A stretch of 64,000 nucleotides of DNA, from NCBI GenBank assembly GCA_016718805.1, contig JADKCP010000001.1, forward strand, positions 558,001 through 622,000, given 5' to 3'. The stretch is from Bacteroidota bacterium (GTDB taxonomy: Bacteria; Bacteroidota; Bacteroidia; UBA4408). The translations under genes were made by a program, and so were the position numbers. Every line of letters starts with the position of its first letter. Position 1 is the first letter of the stretch. Below are positions 51,977 to 61,540 of the stretch, piece by piece. Below the pieces are notes generated by a model. The model made no database searches. It saw nothing but the letters and a program-made list of their open reading frames with translations, and was not told where the DNA came from.

Positions 51977-53689
51977 ATGAAAAAAAATCTACTCAAAGGA
52001 TTTTCAGTGGTTGCAGCAGCATCTGTAGTTCTTGTAGGATGTAAAAGTACCGATTGGTCAAAGGTAACTTACACGGTTACGCCAAGCCCAATGGAAATGC
52101 ATGGCGATAGCGTTGCAATTACTGTTAAAGGTCACATTCCGGAAAAGGCATATGGCCCCAAAAACACTGTTGTTTTAATGCCTAGTATTAAATGGAACGG
52201 TGGCGAAAAAGCACTTAAAACCATTACGTTTGACGGTGAGAAAGTGAAAGAGGGAACAGGAGTAAAGGTTGTTCGCGACAAAGGATATGATTTTACTGTG
52301 GTTGATAAAGTTGCCTATGAAGAAGGAATGAAAGTTTCGGAATTAGGTGGAAAAGCAGTGATTTCTGAGAAAAGTAAATCAAAAGATTTCCCACTACCTA
52401 AAATGGCAGATGGTACTATTATTACCTCAAGACTTGTAATGAGTGACGAGCGTCCAATAATGGCAAAAGATAATTTTCAAAAGGTAGTTCCGGTTTCCAA
52501 AGAAGCAGATATTAATTTTGCAATGAGCCAAGCAGATATTCGTGCTGCAGAATTAAAGCAAGAAGACATGACTGCTGTGGACGATTTCTTTAAAAACGGA
52601 ATGGCAAAAGGATTTGAATTTAAAGGAATTGCAATTTCTGCCTATGCTTCACCTGACGGAGAGCAAGATAAAAATGCAAATCTTGCAAGTGATCGTGCTG
52701 ATGCTACTGCTAAGTTTTTTATGACTCAAATGAAGAAGAAGAAGTCGACTTTTGGCTTGGATGATACTTTCTATAGTAAATCATCTACTCCAGAAGATTG
52801 GGCAGGTTTTCAATCTTTGATGCAAGCTTCGAATGTGCCTGATAAAGACATGATTTTACGCATATTATCTACTTACTCTGACTTAGACAAGAGAGAAACA
52901 GAAATTAAAAACATCTCTAAAGCTTATACTGAAATTGCAGATGAAATTCTTCCAAAATTGCGTAAATCAAAAATTACTGTGAACGCAAATAAGTTGGGAA
53001 GAACAGATGAAGTGTTGACACAAATGTCTGCTACTACACCTGATTCTTTATCTATTGAAGAGTTGTTGTACGCCGCAACCTTATCCAATGATTTAACTGC
53101 TAAATTAACAATCTTTACTCATGCAGCTCGTTTATATCCAGGCGATTGGAGAGGACATAATAACATGGGATATGTATATGTATTACAAAATAAAATGGCC
53201 GATGCTGAGGCAGCATTTAATAAAGCTGCTGCTGCTTCTGCCAACAATCCGGTAGTTGAAAATAATTTGGGTATTGTGTCTATCAAGAAAGGCGATAGAG
53301 CCGGTGCAGCAACTCATTATTCAGCAGCATCTGGAGCTGGTCCAGAGGCTAGCTACAACATGGGAGCTATCAATATCATGAATGGAAAATATTCACAAGC
53401 AGTTAGTAATTATGCTAGCGAAACTACATTTAACGCTGCTTTGGCTAAATTATTAAACTTAGATGTTGCCGGTGCACTTTCAACTGTAGAAGCAAGTAAA
53501 GATAATAACTCTGCAATGGGTTACTACTTAAAAGCAGTGATACAAGCACGTAAAAACGATGCATCTGCAACAGTGAATAACCTTAAAAGTGCATTCGAGA
53601 AAGATGCTACACTTAAGGCAAAAGCTGCTGAAGACCGAGAATTTTTAAAATTCAAAGACAATGCAGACTTTAAAGCTGCGGTTAACTAA
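51977..53689 (+). CDS. Lipoprotein with OmpA-like and TPR regions
   Basis: The 570-residue protein has a lipoprotein signal with lipobox LVGC (about 19-22). The N-terminal part is beta-rich; an OmpA-like segment lies at about 195-250 (GIAISAYASPDGEQDKNANLASDRADAT). The C-terminal half (about 350-560) is made of TPR repeats (GHNNMGYVYVLQNKMADAEAAFNKAAA). It should reside in the outer membrane facing the periplasm and may bind peptidoglycan via the OmpA-like part, though the segment is short of a full OmpA domain. It is transcribed alone; a terminator follows at 53706-53744. Confidence 0.85.
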   Translation: MKKNLLKGFSVVAAASVVLVGCKSTDWSKVTYTVTPSPMEMHGDSVAITVKGHIPEKAYGPKNTVVLMPSIKWNGGEKALKTITFDGEKVKEGTGVKVVRDKGYDFTVVDKVAYEEGMKVSELGGKAVISEKSKSKDFPLPKMADGTIITSRLVMSDERPIMAKDNFQKVVPVSKEADINFAMSQADIRAAELKQEDMTAVDDFFKNGMAKGFEFKGIAISAYASPDGEQDKNANLASDRADATAKFFMTQMKKKKSTFGLDDTFYSKSSTPEDWAGFQSLMQASNVPDKDMILRILSTYSDLDKRETEIKNISKAYTEIADEILPKLRKSKITVNANKLGRTDEVLTQMSATTPDSLSIEELLYAATLSNDLTAKLTIFTHAARLYPGDWRGHNNMGYVYVLQNKMADAEAAFNKAAAASANNPVVENNLGIVSIKKGDRAGAATHYSAASGAGPEASYNMGAINIMNGKYSQAVSNYASETTFNAALAKLLNLDVAGALSTVEASKDNNSAMGYYLKAVIQARKNDASATVNNLKSAFEKDATLKAKAAEDREFLKFKDNADFKAAVN

Positions 53690-53705
53690 GTAACATAACG
53701 ATTTC

Positions 53706-53744
53706 AAAAAGCCCTGTTAGCATATTGCAAACAGGGCTTTTTTA
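53706..53744 (+). terminator. Terminator after the OmpA/TPR lipoprotein gene
   Basis: A 13-bp perfect stem (AAAAAGCCCTGTT with its complement) and an 11-base loop end in a T run, 17 bases after the stop codon. Confidence 0.85.
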
Positions 53745-53803
53745 TTAACAATTTATTGAGGATATCAAACAATACATTCAACAACTTTACTCCTAAAATT
53801 AAT

Positions 53804-53811
53804 TAGTTTTG
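53804..53811 (+). promoter_or_regulatory. -7 promoter box before the 53829 gene
   Basis: TAGTTTTG matches TAnnTTTG and lies 17 bases before the start codon. No clear -33 TTG at the right distance was seen. Confidence 0.35.
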
Positions 53812-53828
53812 TAGAAAACACTTCTTAA

Positions 53829-54434
53829 ATGAAATTAGTAGTATGCAAATGGTGTAAGACATTACTTGTTTTTGCACTTGTTTTGAATGGTTTAACTGTA
53901 ATTGCCCAAACAGATACAGTTGAAAAGAAACAACGTAAAGTTGATTCTTTAATGCTAAATAATCCAAAGTATTACCTCATGCTTGATGGAATGGTTTACC
54001 AATCTGCAGTAAGTGAAAATGGTAAGCAAAAAGTACTGGATTCAGTAATGATTCGTGTATTAAATGAAACAGATTTTACCATGGATAAGCGATTTACCAA
54101 GAAGGGGAGATGTGCTATTAAATTACCATTGGGCAAAAAGTATACTATTGAGTTTTCTAAGAAGGGTTATGTTTCTAAAATTATAGGTGTAAATACTATA
54201 GTACCACGTTACGATACCTTCGTAAGTGTGTTTCCTTTTGATATTGACTTATTTCGTGAAGAGCCGGAATTAGATGTAGCTGTTTTGAGCGAACCCATTG
54301 CTAAGATTACCTTCAATAATTTTAATAAGACCTTTGATTACGACTACAACTATACTGTAAAGGTGAATAATAACATTAAAAAGTTGTATGCCGAATATTA
54401 CCGTCTGCAAAAGCTTAAAAAGGAAAAGAAGTAA
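53829..54434 (+). CDS. Hypothetical exported protein with carboxypeptidase-regulatory-like segment
   Basis: The 201-residue protein has a signal peptide ending VIAQ (residue 27). Residues about 50-135 resemble the beta sandwich of carboxypeptidase-regulatory-like domains (MIRVLNETDFTMDKRFTKKGRCAIKLPLGKKYTIEFSKKGYVSKII). The Lys-rich C-terminus (KKLYAEYYRLQKLKKEKK) is helical and might contact another protein or nucleic acid. The role is unknown. It stands alone between the OmpA/TPR gene terminator and the T9SS genes. Confidence 0.8.
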   Translation: MKLVVCKWCKTLLVFALVLNGLTVIAQTDTVEKKQRKVDSLMLNNPKYYLMLDGMVYQSAVSENGKQKVLDSVMIRVLNETDFTMDKRFTKKGRCAIKLPLGKKYTIEFSKKGYVSKIIGVNTIVPRYDTFVSVFPFDIDLFREEPELDVAVLSEPIAKITFNNFNKTFDYDYNYTVKVNNNIKKLYAEYYRLQKLKKEKK

Positions 54435-54514
54435 TAGTTAAGTTCTTGCGATAAATGCACTTACTACCTTGCCTTTTTTCGTTAAACCTATTTAAACTTA
54501 TCGATTTGACCCCA

Positions 54515-54522
54515 TAATTTTG
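54515..54522 (+). promoter_or_regulatory. -7 promoter box before the LOX-like T9SS gene
   Basis: TAATTTTG matches TAnnTTTG, and it lies 58 bases before the chosen start codon at 54581. No -33 TTG at the correct spacing was found. Confidence 0.35.
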
Positions 54523-54580
54523 TTTAGATTCTGAAAATTTTGTACTATTACTTTTTATCAATAACCCAAACTTTTTGACC

Positions 54581-57500
54581 ATGAATATCTTTACCAATTA
54601 TTTTAAAGTTTTTTTATTTACATCCCTCTTGGGATTATTTCAAACCTATTCTCAGAAAACCTTTGCTCAATATTGCATTGGCTCAAATTTAGGTGGAGGA
54701 GCTTGTGGTTCTGGACAATTAATAACTGCAGTTCAAATTACCGGAACAAGTTTTTTAAGCAATAACACAGTTTGTACAAATGGACCCAATGGTGCTCTAA
54801 CCACAATAGCACCGAGTGCTACTACAACAGCTGTTTTAAGCCAAGGATCATCGTACAATTTAGGGGTTACAACCGATGCTGTAAACAATATTTCAGTGTG
54901 GATTGATTATGACCATAACTTGGTTTATGACGCTTATGAATGGACAGAAGTGTGTTCTACTTCAGTAGCCGGAGTTCCCAACTTTGCTGTAATAACTGTG
55001 CCTCAAGGAAGTTACAACGGTACTACAGGAATGCGAATCCGCAGCCGACAAGCTGGCACCAGCAATGGAGCTACGGATGCTTGCTCGCAATTTGGTTCGG
55101 GCGAAACGGAAGATTATACAGTTACTATTAGTGGTGGTGTTGCTTGTACAGTGCCCCCAGTTGCTGGTACAGCGCTAAGTTCAGTGGCATCTGCTTGTAG
55201 CGGTGTAAATTTTACACTTTCATTATCTGGAAATTCTGTTGGGATAGGATTAACCTACCAGTGGCAATTATCACAGAACAATAGTTCTTGGACTTCAATT
55301 AGTGGAGCTACTTCAAGTATTTTTGTTACCTCAACAACTTTGCCTTTATACTATCGATGTGTTGTAACTTGTTCAGGAAACTCAAGTGCTTCAAGTCCAG
55401 TTTTTGTTTCACTTAATACAGCCTCACAATGTTATTGTATTTCGGCTGCAACAAACAATGCAGATGATGATATTGGTAATGTAACTTTTGGAAGTTTAAA
55501 TAATGGAACAGCTACTCCGGTGCTCAATAACCCAACTTCCAATAAACTCTACACAGATTTTACTTCACTTACACCTCAAAGCTATTTACCTGGAAATACG
55601 TATTCTCTTTCTGTAAGTCAGATTAATTTGGCCGGGTTTTATACTTGCTATTTGAAAACTTATATTGATTACAATCAGGATGGTGACTTTTTAGATCTTG
55701 GAGAACTCGTTTTCTCTGATACTACAAATGCATCAACTGGAGGTAATGTGATGAATGGCAACGTTGTTATTCCCCAAACAGTTCCAAGTGGGACCACTCG
55801 CATGCGATTTGTATTATCAGAAGCAGTGCCTGCAAGTTGCGGTTTATACACTTACGGAGAAACTGAAGATTATTTAATTACAATACTTCCTGCCTTGCCT
55901 TGTCCGGTTCCTCCTAGTGCTGGAACTGCGAGTTCAAGTCAAACATCAGTTTGTTCAGCACAAATTTTTACACTTCAAATAACCGGAAATTCAGCTGGGA
56001 TAGGTCAATCATTTCAATGGCAAAATTCCTCTAATGGAACTAACTGGACTAATATGGTAGGAGCTAATTCCAATACTTATGCACTATCGCAAAGCCAAGC
56101 AAGTTATTACAGATGCTTTGTAACTTGTAGTGGAAGCAGTGATACATGTAACGCAATATCTGTTGGGATGAATTCAGCGTTATCCTGCTATTGTGCTTCA
56201 ACTGCTGGCAATACTGCTGATGACGATATTGGCAATGTTACATTTGGTAGTTTATCGAATGGTACCAACACCACAGCACTAAACAACAGCAGCTCAGTAA
56301 ATACCTATACTGATTTTACATCCTTGCCTCCTCAATCGTTTACGCAAACCTTATCATATCCACTCTCAATAACACAAATTAATAGTGCAGGTTTTTTTGC
56401 TTGTTGGGTGAGTGTATTCATTGATTACAATCAGGATGGTGATTTTAATGATGCAAGTGAACGTGTTTTTGATGCAGGAACTACTGCTGCAGTTGGTGGC
56501 AATATCGTAGCTGGTACTGTTACAATTCCTTTGTCTGCAGCACCTGGAAACACGCGTATGCGTATAATATTAGCTGAACAAGGATCTATTGCACAAACAT
56601 CTTGTGCTACTTACACATGGGGTGAAACAGAAGACTATACAATAACCATTATCCCTATTGCTCCTTGCACAACACCGCCGGTGGCAGGTAATACAGTTAG
56701 CACATCAAATGCTGTTTGTCCTCATGCAAACTTTACCTTATCCTTATCGGGCAGTACATTAGGTACTGGCTTATCTTATCAATGGCAATCTTCCTCAGAT
56801 GGAATAAGCTGGAATATTATTTCAGGTGCAACAGCTGCTTCCTACTCAACTTCTCAATTAAGTGCAACCTACTATCAATGTGAAGTTACCTGCAGTGGTG
56901 TTTCTGTAAATTCAAGTAGCCTGCTTGTTTCTATGGATATTACCTCTGGAACCTTTTCAACAACTTCAGGAGGAGCAATTCCGGACAACAATTTTGCAGT
57001 CTGTTTCCCTATCGTAGTTTCCGGATTACCTTCAGTAATTGATACATCATTCGGTGTAATGGAAGTATGTATAGATATACAACATCCAGAAGTTGGAGAA
57101 TTAAAAGTATTCTTAAAATCACCTATAGGCGATACCGTTTATTTGAGTCAAAATAATGGAGGCCTATTTGCTAACTACAGCAATACTTGCTTTGCTATGA
57201 ATGGCGCCAATGGATACATTTATGCTGCGAATGCACCTTTTACAGGTACATTCATTCCTAACTTCTCACTTAACGATTTTAATAATGGACAGAACCCAAA
57301 TGGAACCTGGAGTTTATGTGTTATTGATGAAGCACCTTCAGTTACACCTCCTGGAAACTTTATCAGTGCATCTGTTTCGTTTTGTACCAACCCTCCTTCA
57401 GATCCACCAATTCCTGTTGGTGCATGCAGTGGATCAAATGCCTTTGCCTGCCAATGTCCTGATGGAACTCAAAACTGTGATTTATTGCCGGATATGACTG

Positions 57501-58705
57501 CAAGTGCATTGATTATACAAAACGATCATCCTGAATCTTTAGGAGCGATGCGTTTAAGTAATGCGACTCCTAATATTGGTTGGGGGCCAATGGAAATACA
57601 TGGTTCAAATCAATGTTTTTGCGATACAGTATCAGTACCTTGTAGCACTACTATTTGCCCCAATGGTCAACCTGTGAAAGAATTGGTTAAACAAACCATT
57701 TATCACAAAAATCATGGTGTTATGACTAGTTCCGTGCGTGATGCAGGTTTTATGAGTTTTCATCCGACACATGGACATGTGCATGTTGATGCTTGGGGAG
57801 CTTTTAGCTTGCGTATTCCAACTTCAAACCCAGATGCTACCACATGGCCCATTGTTGGAACTGGAGCCAAGGTTAGTTTTTGTTTAATCAATTTAGGAAA
57901 CTGTACCAATAATTTAGGCTATTGTTTAGATAATTCCGGGAATGTAATTACCATGGCTAATATACCGAATTCAGGTTTTGGAAGTGTTACAGGATGTGGA
58001 ACCGATCAGGGAATATTTACTGGAAATTTGGATATATATTCTTCAGGTTTAGCAGGAATGCAAATTGATTTTCCTGGAACTTGTAATGGTAATTATGCGA
58101 TTGTTTCTATTACCGATCCCAACAATAATTTTTTAGAGCAAGACGAGACAAATAATTGGGTACAAGTGCCAGTTACATTAACACAGCAATTTCCTCCTTC
58201 CGGAGTAACATCATTTGCATACAATGCTGCAGGTAATACTATTTCTTTTACAAATACAACACCACTTAGCTCAGGTTATTTATGGGATTTTGGTGATGGA
58301 ACAACAGATACTACTACCAATCCTGTGCATACATATAGCGGCAACGGACCTTATACTGTAAAGCTTATTGCAATTAATCAATGCTACACCGCTACCACCC
58401 AAATAATAGTGATAACAGGAATTAAGGAAACAGCAAATTTTGCGACCGGCTTTAGTGCGAATCCAAATCCGAGCACAGGAGAGTTTGGCATTTCTTATTT
58501 TTTACCGAACGCTGAACAAGTACAAATTGAACTTTTCAGTTTACTTGGAGAACGAATCAAAGAGTTGGTAAATACGAAACAAGAAGCAGGTAAACAAGTG
58601 TTAAATCATAATTTCAAAACCGATGGTATTGTTGCCGGTACCTATTTATTAAAGCTCACTGTTTCGGGTAAAACTCAAACTTTGCGTTTAGTTTTACTTA
58701 ATTAA
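54581..58705 (+). CDS. Multidomain T9SS protein with GEVED, P-domain, lysyl-oxidase-like and PKD domains
   Basis: Start 54581 is used; a TTG two codons upstream is less likely. Domains in order: signal peptide ending FAQ; GEVED (about 35-190, ending FGSGETEDYTVTI); Ig-like plus GEVED units (about 190-440 and 440-690); another Ig-like domain; a proprotein-convertase P-like domain (about 800-940, with IQHPEVGELKVFLKSP); a lysyl-oxidase-like copper domain (about 965-1210); PKD (about 1215-1285); T9SS type A sorting domain (NPNPSTGEF start). LOX features: HPTHGHVH (H1061, H1064, H1066, H1068), K1097 in AKVSFCL, Y1153 in DIYSS, and EQDETNNW. These correspond to the copper site, the quinone-cofactor Lys and Tyr, and the final strand of lysyl oxidases. 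The enzyme would oxidise lysine side chains outside the cell; activity is inferred. Confidence 0.88.
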   Translation: MNIFTNYFKVFLFTSLLGLFQTYSQKTFAQYCIGSNLGGGACGSGQLITAVQITGTSFLSNNTVCTNGPNGALTTIAPSATTTAVLSQGSSYNLGVTTDAVNNISVWIDYDHNLVYDAYEWTEVCSTSVAGVPNFAVITVPQGSYNGTTGMRIRSRQAGTSNGATDACSQFGSGETEDYTVTISGGVACTVPPVAGTALSSVASACSGVNFTLSLSGNSVGIGLTYQWQLSQNNSSWTSISGATSSIFVTSTTLPLYYRCVVTCSGNSSASSPVFVSLNTASQCYCISAATNNADDDIGNVTFGSLNNGTATPVLNNPTSNKLYTDFTSLTPQSYLPGNTYSLSVSQINLAGFYTCYLKTYIDYNQDGDFLDLGELVFSDTTNASTGGNVMNGNVVIPQTVPSGTTRMRFVLSEAVPASCGLYTYGETEDYLITILPALPCPVPPSAGTASSSQTSVCSAQIFTLQITGNSAGIGQSFQWQNSSNGTNWTNMVGANSNTYALSQSQASYYRCFVTCSGSSDTCNAISVGMNSALSCYCASTAGNTADDDIGNVTFGSLSNGTNTTALNNSSSVNTYTDFTSLPPQSFTQTLSYPLSITQINSAGFFACWVSVFIDYNQDGDFNDASERVFDAGTTAAVGGNIVAGTVTIPLSAAPGNTRMRIILAEQGSIAQTSCATYTWGETEDYTITIIPIAPCTTPPVAGNTVSTSNAVCPHANFTLSLSGSTLGTGLSYQWQSSSDGISWNIISGATAASYSTSQLSATYYQCEVTCSGVSVNSSSLLVSMDITSGTFSTTSGGAIPDNNFAVCFPIVVSGLPSVIDTSFGVMEVCIDIQHPEVGELKVFLKSPIGDTVYLSQNNGGLFANYSNTCFAMNGANGYIYAANAPFTGTFIPNFSLNDFNNGQNPNGTWSLCVIDEAPSVTPPGNFISASVSFCTNPPSDPPIPVGACSGSNAFACQCPDGTQNCDLLPDMTASALIIQNDHPESLGAMRLSNATPNIGWGPMEIHGSNQCFCDTVSVPCSTTICPNGQPVKELVKQTIYHKNHGVMTSSVRDAGFMSFHPTHGHVHVDAWGAFSLRIPTSNPDATTWPIVGTGAKVSFCLINLGNCTNNLGYCLDNSGNVITMANIPNSGFGSVTGCGTDQGIFTGNLDIYSSGLAGMQIDFPGTCNGNYAIVSITDPNNNFLEQDETNNWVQVPVTLTQQFPPSGVTSFAYNAAGNTISFTNTTPLSSGYLWDFGDGTTDTTTNPVHTYSGNGPYTVKLIAINQCYTATTQIIVITGIKETANFATGFSANPNPSTGEFGISYFLPNAEQVQIELFSLLGERIKELVNTKQEAGKQVLNHNFKTDGIVAGTYLLKLTVSGKTQTLRLVLLN

Positions 58706-58745
58706 TTTAGTGATTTTCAACTATTAATTTTTAAATGAATCATCG

Positions 58746-58753
58746 TAAATTTG
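58746..58753 (+). promoter_or_regulatory. -7 promoter box before the 58782 gene
   Basis: TAAATTTG matches TAnnTTTG. It sits 11 bases before the first ATG (58764) and 29 before the second (58782), which favours the second. Confidence 0.35.
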
Positions 58754-58781
58754 TCTACAATTAATGAATAATAATAAACCT

Positions 58782-60398
58782 ATGAAAAAAACAATCCTTT
58801 CCTTTTGCTTACTTTTTAGTAGTTTTTTACTACAAACTACCAATGCTCAAACAACGCTCTTTACTGAAAATTTTGGATCAGCAGCTTTGCCTGCAGGATG
58901 GTCGAATGATAGTATGGGACTACCTGCGTCGAATCTATGGATATTTAATAATCAGTATAACCGTACTATATCAGGTGCTGGTTTCGATATTAATTTCGCT
59001 ATTTTTGACAGTGATGAAGGAAGCACCAATGATAACATTGATGAAAATGCTTCTTTGACCAGTCCTGCAATTAATATTGCTGCTGCAACAGGTGTGTTGT
59101 CGCTTGAATTTGACGAGCAATACCGTGCATTAGCTGGACCAAACACGCAAGGTTCTTCCCGTAGAATTGAAATAACTTCTGATGGAGGTATAACTTGGAA
59201 TACACTTGTTTTTGATTCAGTAAATGTTGGATACCCTAATCCGGCAACGCATACAGCAATAAATATTAGCTCAACATTAGGAGCTACAAATATTCAAGTG
59301 CGATTTACTTATACCGGAACTTATGATTGGTGGTGGGCTATCGATAATGTTACTATTAAATCTTTCCCAAGCTGTACAGTTGCTCCTAATGCAGGAAGCA
59401 CTACTACGAGTGCGTCTTCAGTTTGTGCCGGAGTTAATTTTTCACTTTCCCTCGCTGGAGCTGACTCAGGAATTGTTATTTCATATCAATGGCAATCATC
59501 AACTGACTCGATTAACTGGACTTCGATTTCTGCAGCTTTATCACCAACATTAACTACCTCAACAACAGTAGCAACTTACTATCGTTGTGTGTTAACTTGT
59601 AGCGGATTTACTGCAAACTCTCTACCTGTGCATGTTACAATATTATCCCCTTCACTTTGTTATTGCGTAGCTAACCTAGGTGGTTCAGGATGTCCTTCAA
59701 CAGATGTTATTCGAAACGTAAGTATTGCTGGTACCACTTTAAATAATACGGATACAATTTGTAATTTTATTAATGGAAGTACATTAAGTGCATTTTCTCC
59801 GGTTGGATCAGCTACCGCTACATTAATTCGAGGAAATTCTTATTCTTTAAGTGTAACAACTACTGCTGATAATATTATTTCAGTTTGGATTGATTACAAT
59901 CAAAATGGAATATATGAAAACCATGAATGGAATCAAGTATCTACCACATCAACAGCAGGAGTTGCTAATACCATTAACCTTAATATTCCATTTGGTATCC
60001 CAGGAGGACAAACAGGAATGCGTATTCGAAGTAGAGCAAACGGAAATACAAATGACTCAACGTCAGCTTGCGCTAATTTTGGTTCTGGAGAAACTGAAGA
60101 TTATACAGTAACCATTGATATTGGAACTGGCATTAAAGAGGCTAAAACTAACTTTGCCTTAGCTGTAGTACCAAACCCTGCAAGTACAAATTTGAGTATT
60201 ATTATAACTGGAACTCAAGCGGAAACAGCAGAATTAAAATTGATTAATGTACAAGGGCAGTTAGTATATAACGAATTAATTCAATGTTCTGGAAAATACG
60301 CTAAAAATCTTGATGTCAGTGCATTTGCAAAAGGTATTTATACCTTACAAATGATTAATTCAAGTGGGGTTATTAATAAAAAGGTTGTTTTAGAATAA
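58782..60398 (+). CDS. T9SS protein with choice-of-anchor J and GEVED domains
   Basis: The start at 58782 (MKKTILSFCLLFS) gives a standard signal peptide ending TNAQ; the ATG at 58764 would add six residues. A choice-of-anchor-J-like jelly roll (about 25-200, TLFTENFGSAALPAGW at its start) is followed by an Ig-like unit (about 205-300), a GEVED domain (about 310-455, ending GSGETEDYTVTI) and a T9SS type A sorting domain (VVPNPASTN onwards, ending KKVVLE). It shares the Ig-like and GEVED units with the gene before it and is likely a paralog that lost the enzyme domains. It probably acts in adhesion or binding at the cell surface. Confidence 0.88.
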   Translation: MKKTILSFCLLFSSFLLQTTNAQTTLFTENFGSAALPAGWSNDSMGLPASNLWIFNNQYNRTISGAGFDINFAIFDSDEGSTNDNIDENASLTSPAINIAAATGVLSLEFDEQYRALAGPNTQGSSRRIEITSDGGITWNTLVFDSVNVGYPNPATHTAINISSTLGATNIQVRFTYTGTYDWWWAIDNVTIKSFPSCTVAPNAGSTTTSASSVCAGVNFSLSLAGADSGIVISYQWQSSTDSINWTSISAALSPTLTTSTTVATYYRCVLTCSGFTANSLPVHVTILSPSLCYCVANLGGSGCPSTDVIRNVSIAGTTLNNTDTICNFINGSTLSAFSPVGSATATLIRGNSYSLSVTTTADNIISVWIDYNQNGIYENHEWNQVSTTSTAGVANTINLNIPFGIPGGQTGMRIRSRANGNTNDSTSACANFGSGETEDYTVTIDIGTGIKEAKTNFALAVVPNPASTNLSIIITGTQAETAELKLINVQGQLVYNELIQCSGKYAKNLDVSAFAKGIYTLQMINSSGVINKKVVLE

Positions 60399-60414
60399 GC
60401 TTGTTATTTATTGA

Positions 60415-60446
60415 AAAGAAGGGAGAGTAATATCTCCCTTTTTTTG
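60415..60446 (+). terminator. Terminator after the T9SS gene
   Basis: Stem GGGAGA with TCTCCC (60421-60426 and 60433-60438) extended by AAA/TTT, a 6-base loop and a run of seven T, 17 bases after the stop codon. Confidence 0.8.
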
Positions 60447-60510
60447 TGCCTTTTTTTTAGTTGTGGATTTGAAAAGTTAGGTGCGCAAAAATTATTTCTA
60501 TATTTAGAAA

Positions 60511-61467
60511 ATGGAAATTTCCGTACAAAATCACAACAGTACACATGTTGAAGTGCTTACAGACACTGCTTCAGCGATGCTTAAAACGCTCTTGTATTTT
60601 GATGTTTTTAAGTACCCATTAACTTTTAATGAATTACTTTCTTACACTCAGTCAATAAAATTATCTGAAGTTGAAGCACAATTAGAAATTGCGTTACTAC
60701 AAAGTAAAGGTTGGGTTGAAAAATCAAGTGATTTTTATTATTTGAAAGGTCAGCATTTTGTAGTAGCACGCAGATTAGAAGGCAATAAATTAGCCGAAAA
60801 AAGAATGACTTTGGCAAAAAAAATGTCTGAGTTCATTGCTCAGTTTCCATTTGTTAAATCGGTTTGCATATCAGGCTCTTTATCGAAAAACTACATGGAT
60901 GAAGATTCGGATATTGATTTTTTTATTATTACAGAACCTGGCAGATTGTGGTTATGCCGGGGTTTACTAGTACTCTTTAAGAAAATTTTTCTGCTCAATT
61001 CAAGAAGACATTTTTGCATTAACTATTATGTTGATTCAACCAATCTCGAAATTCCTGAAAGAAATATTTTCACGGCCACTGAAATTACTTTTCTATTGCC
61101 AACCTATAACAATTTTTTGTTTGATGAGTTCAGAAAAAGAAATAGCTGGACCACTGATTTTTATCCTAATATAAACAGTCCTATCTTATTCGACAAGCCA
61201 GTTAAAATAGGTTTTGCAAAACAATTTTTCGAACGAATATTAAAGGGGGCTATTGGTGAAAGACTTGATTCAATTTTTTTCAAATTAACACTGCGTCGAT
61301 GGAAGAACAAATTTTCGCATTTTTCGCAGGAAGAATTTGACTTGAATTTGCGATCTCGAAAAAGTGTTTCAAAGCACCACCCAAGAGGTTATCAAAAAAT
61401 TGTACTTGATCGTTTTCAAGAGAAGGTTCTTGATTTTGAAAGAGCGAATAATGTTAAACTCCATTAA
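60511..61467 (+). CDS. Nucleotidyltransferase domain protein
   Basis: The 318-residue soluble protein has a helical N-terminal part (about 20-100) that looks like a winged-helix-type region, then a minimal nucleotidyltransferase domain. The catalytic motif GSLSKNYMDEDSDIDFF is at about residues 120-136, with Asp pair DID in the expected place. Downstream (about 155-300) the sequence is basic and helical, with RRHFCINYYVDS near 175. Substrate unknown; antitoxin/toxin or tRNA/nucleotide transfer roles are all possible and nothing in the neighbourhood favours one. It is followed 73 bases later by the CtpA gene. Confidence 0.82.
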   Translation: MEISVQNHNSTHVEVLTDTASAMLKTLLYFDVFKYPLTFNELLSYTQSIKLSEVEAQLEIALLQSKGWVEKSSDFYYLKGQHFVVARRLEGNKLAEKRMTLAKKMSEFIAQFPFVKSVCISGSLSKNYMDEDSDIDFFIITEPGRLWLCRGLLVLFKKIFLLNSRRHFCINYYVDSTNLEIPERNIFTATEITFLLPTYNNFLFDEFRKRNSWTTDFYPNINSPILFDKPVKIGFAKQFFERILKGAIGERLDSIFFKLTLRRWKNKFSHFSQEEFDLNLRSRKSVSKHHPRGYQKIVLDRFQEKVLDFERANNVKLH

Positions 61468-61540
61468 AAGCCTATTGCCAATTAACATTTTGTTGGTTAT
61501 TCTTCCTAGCTTTACAAGCTTATTTTAGTAGTTGTTTTCT

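Noticed and set aside
53829..54434. A TonB-dependent receptor plug or SusD-type function for the 201-residue protein
   Set aside because: It is far too short and lacks any plug or SusD motif; only a loose regulatory-like beta segment is visible.
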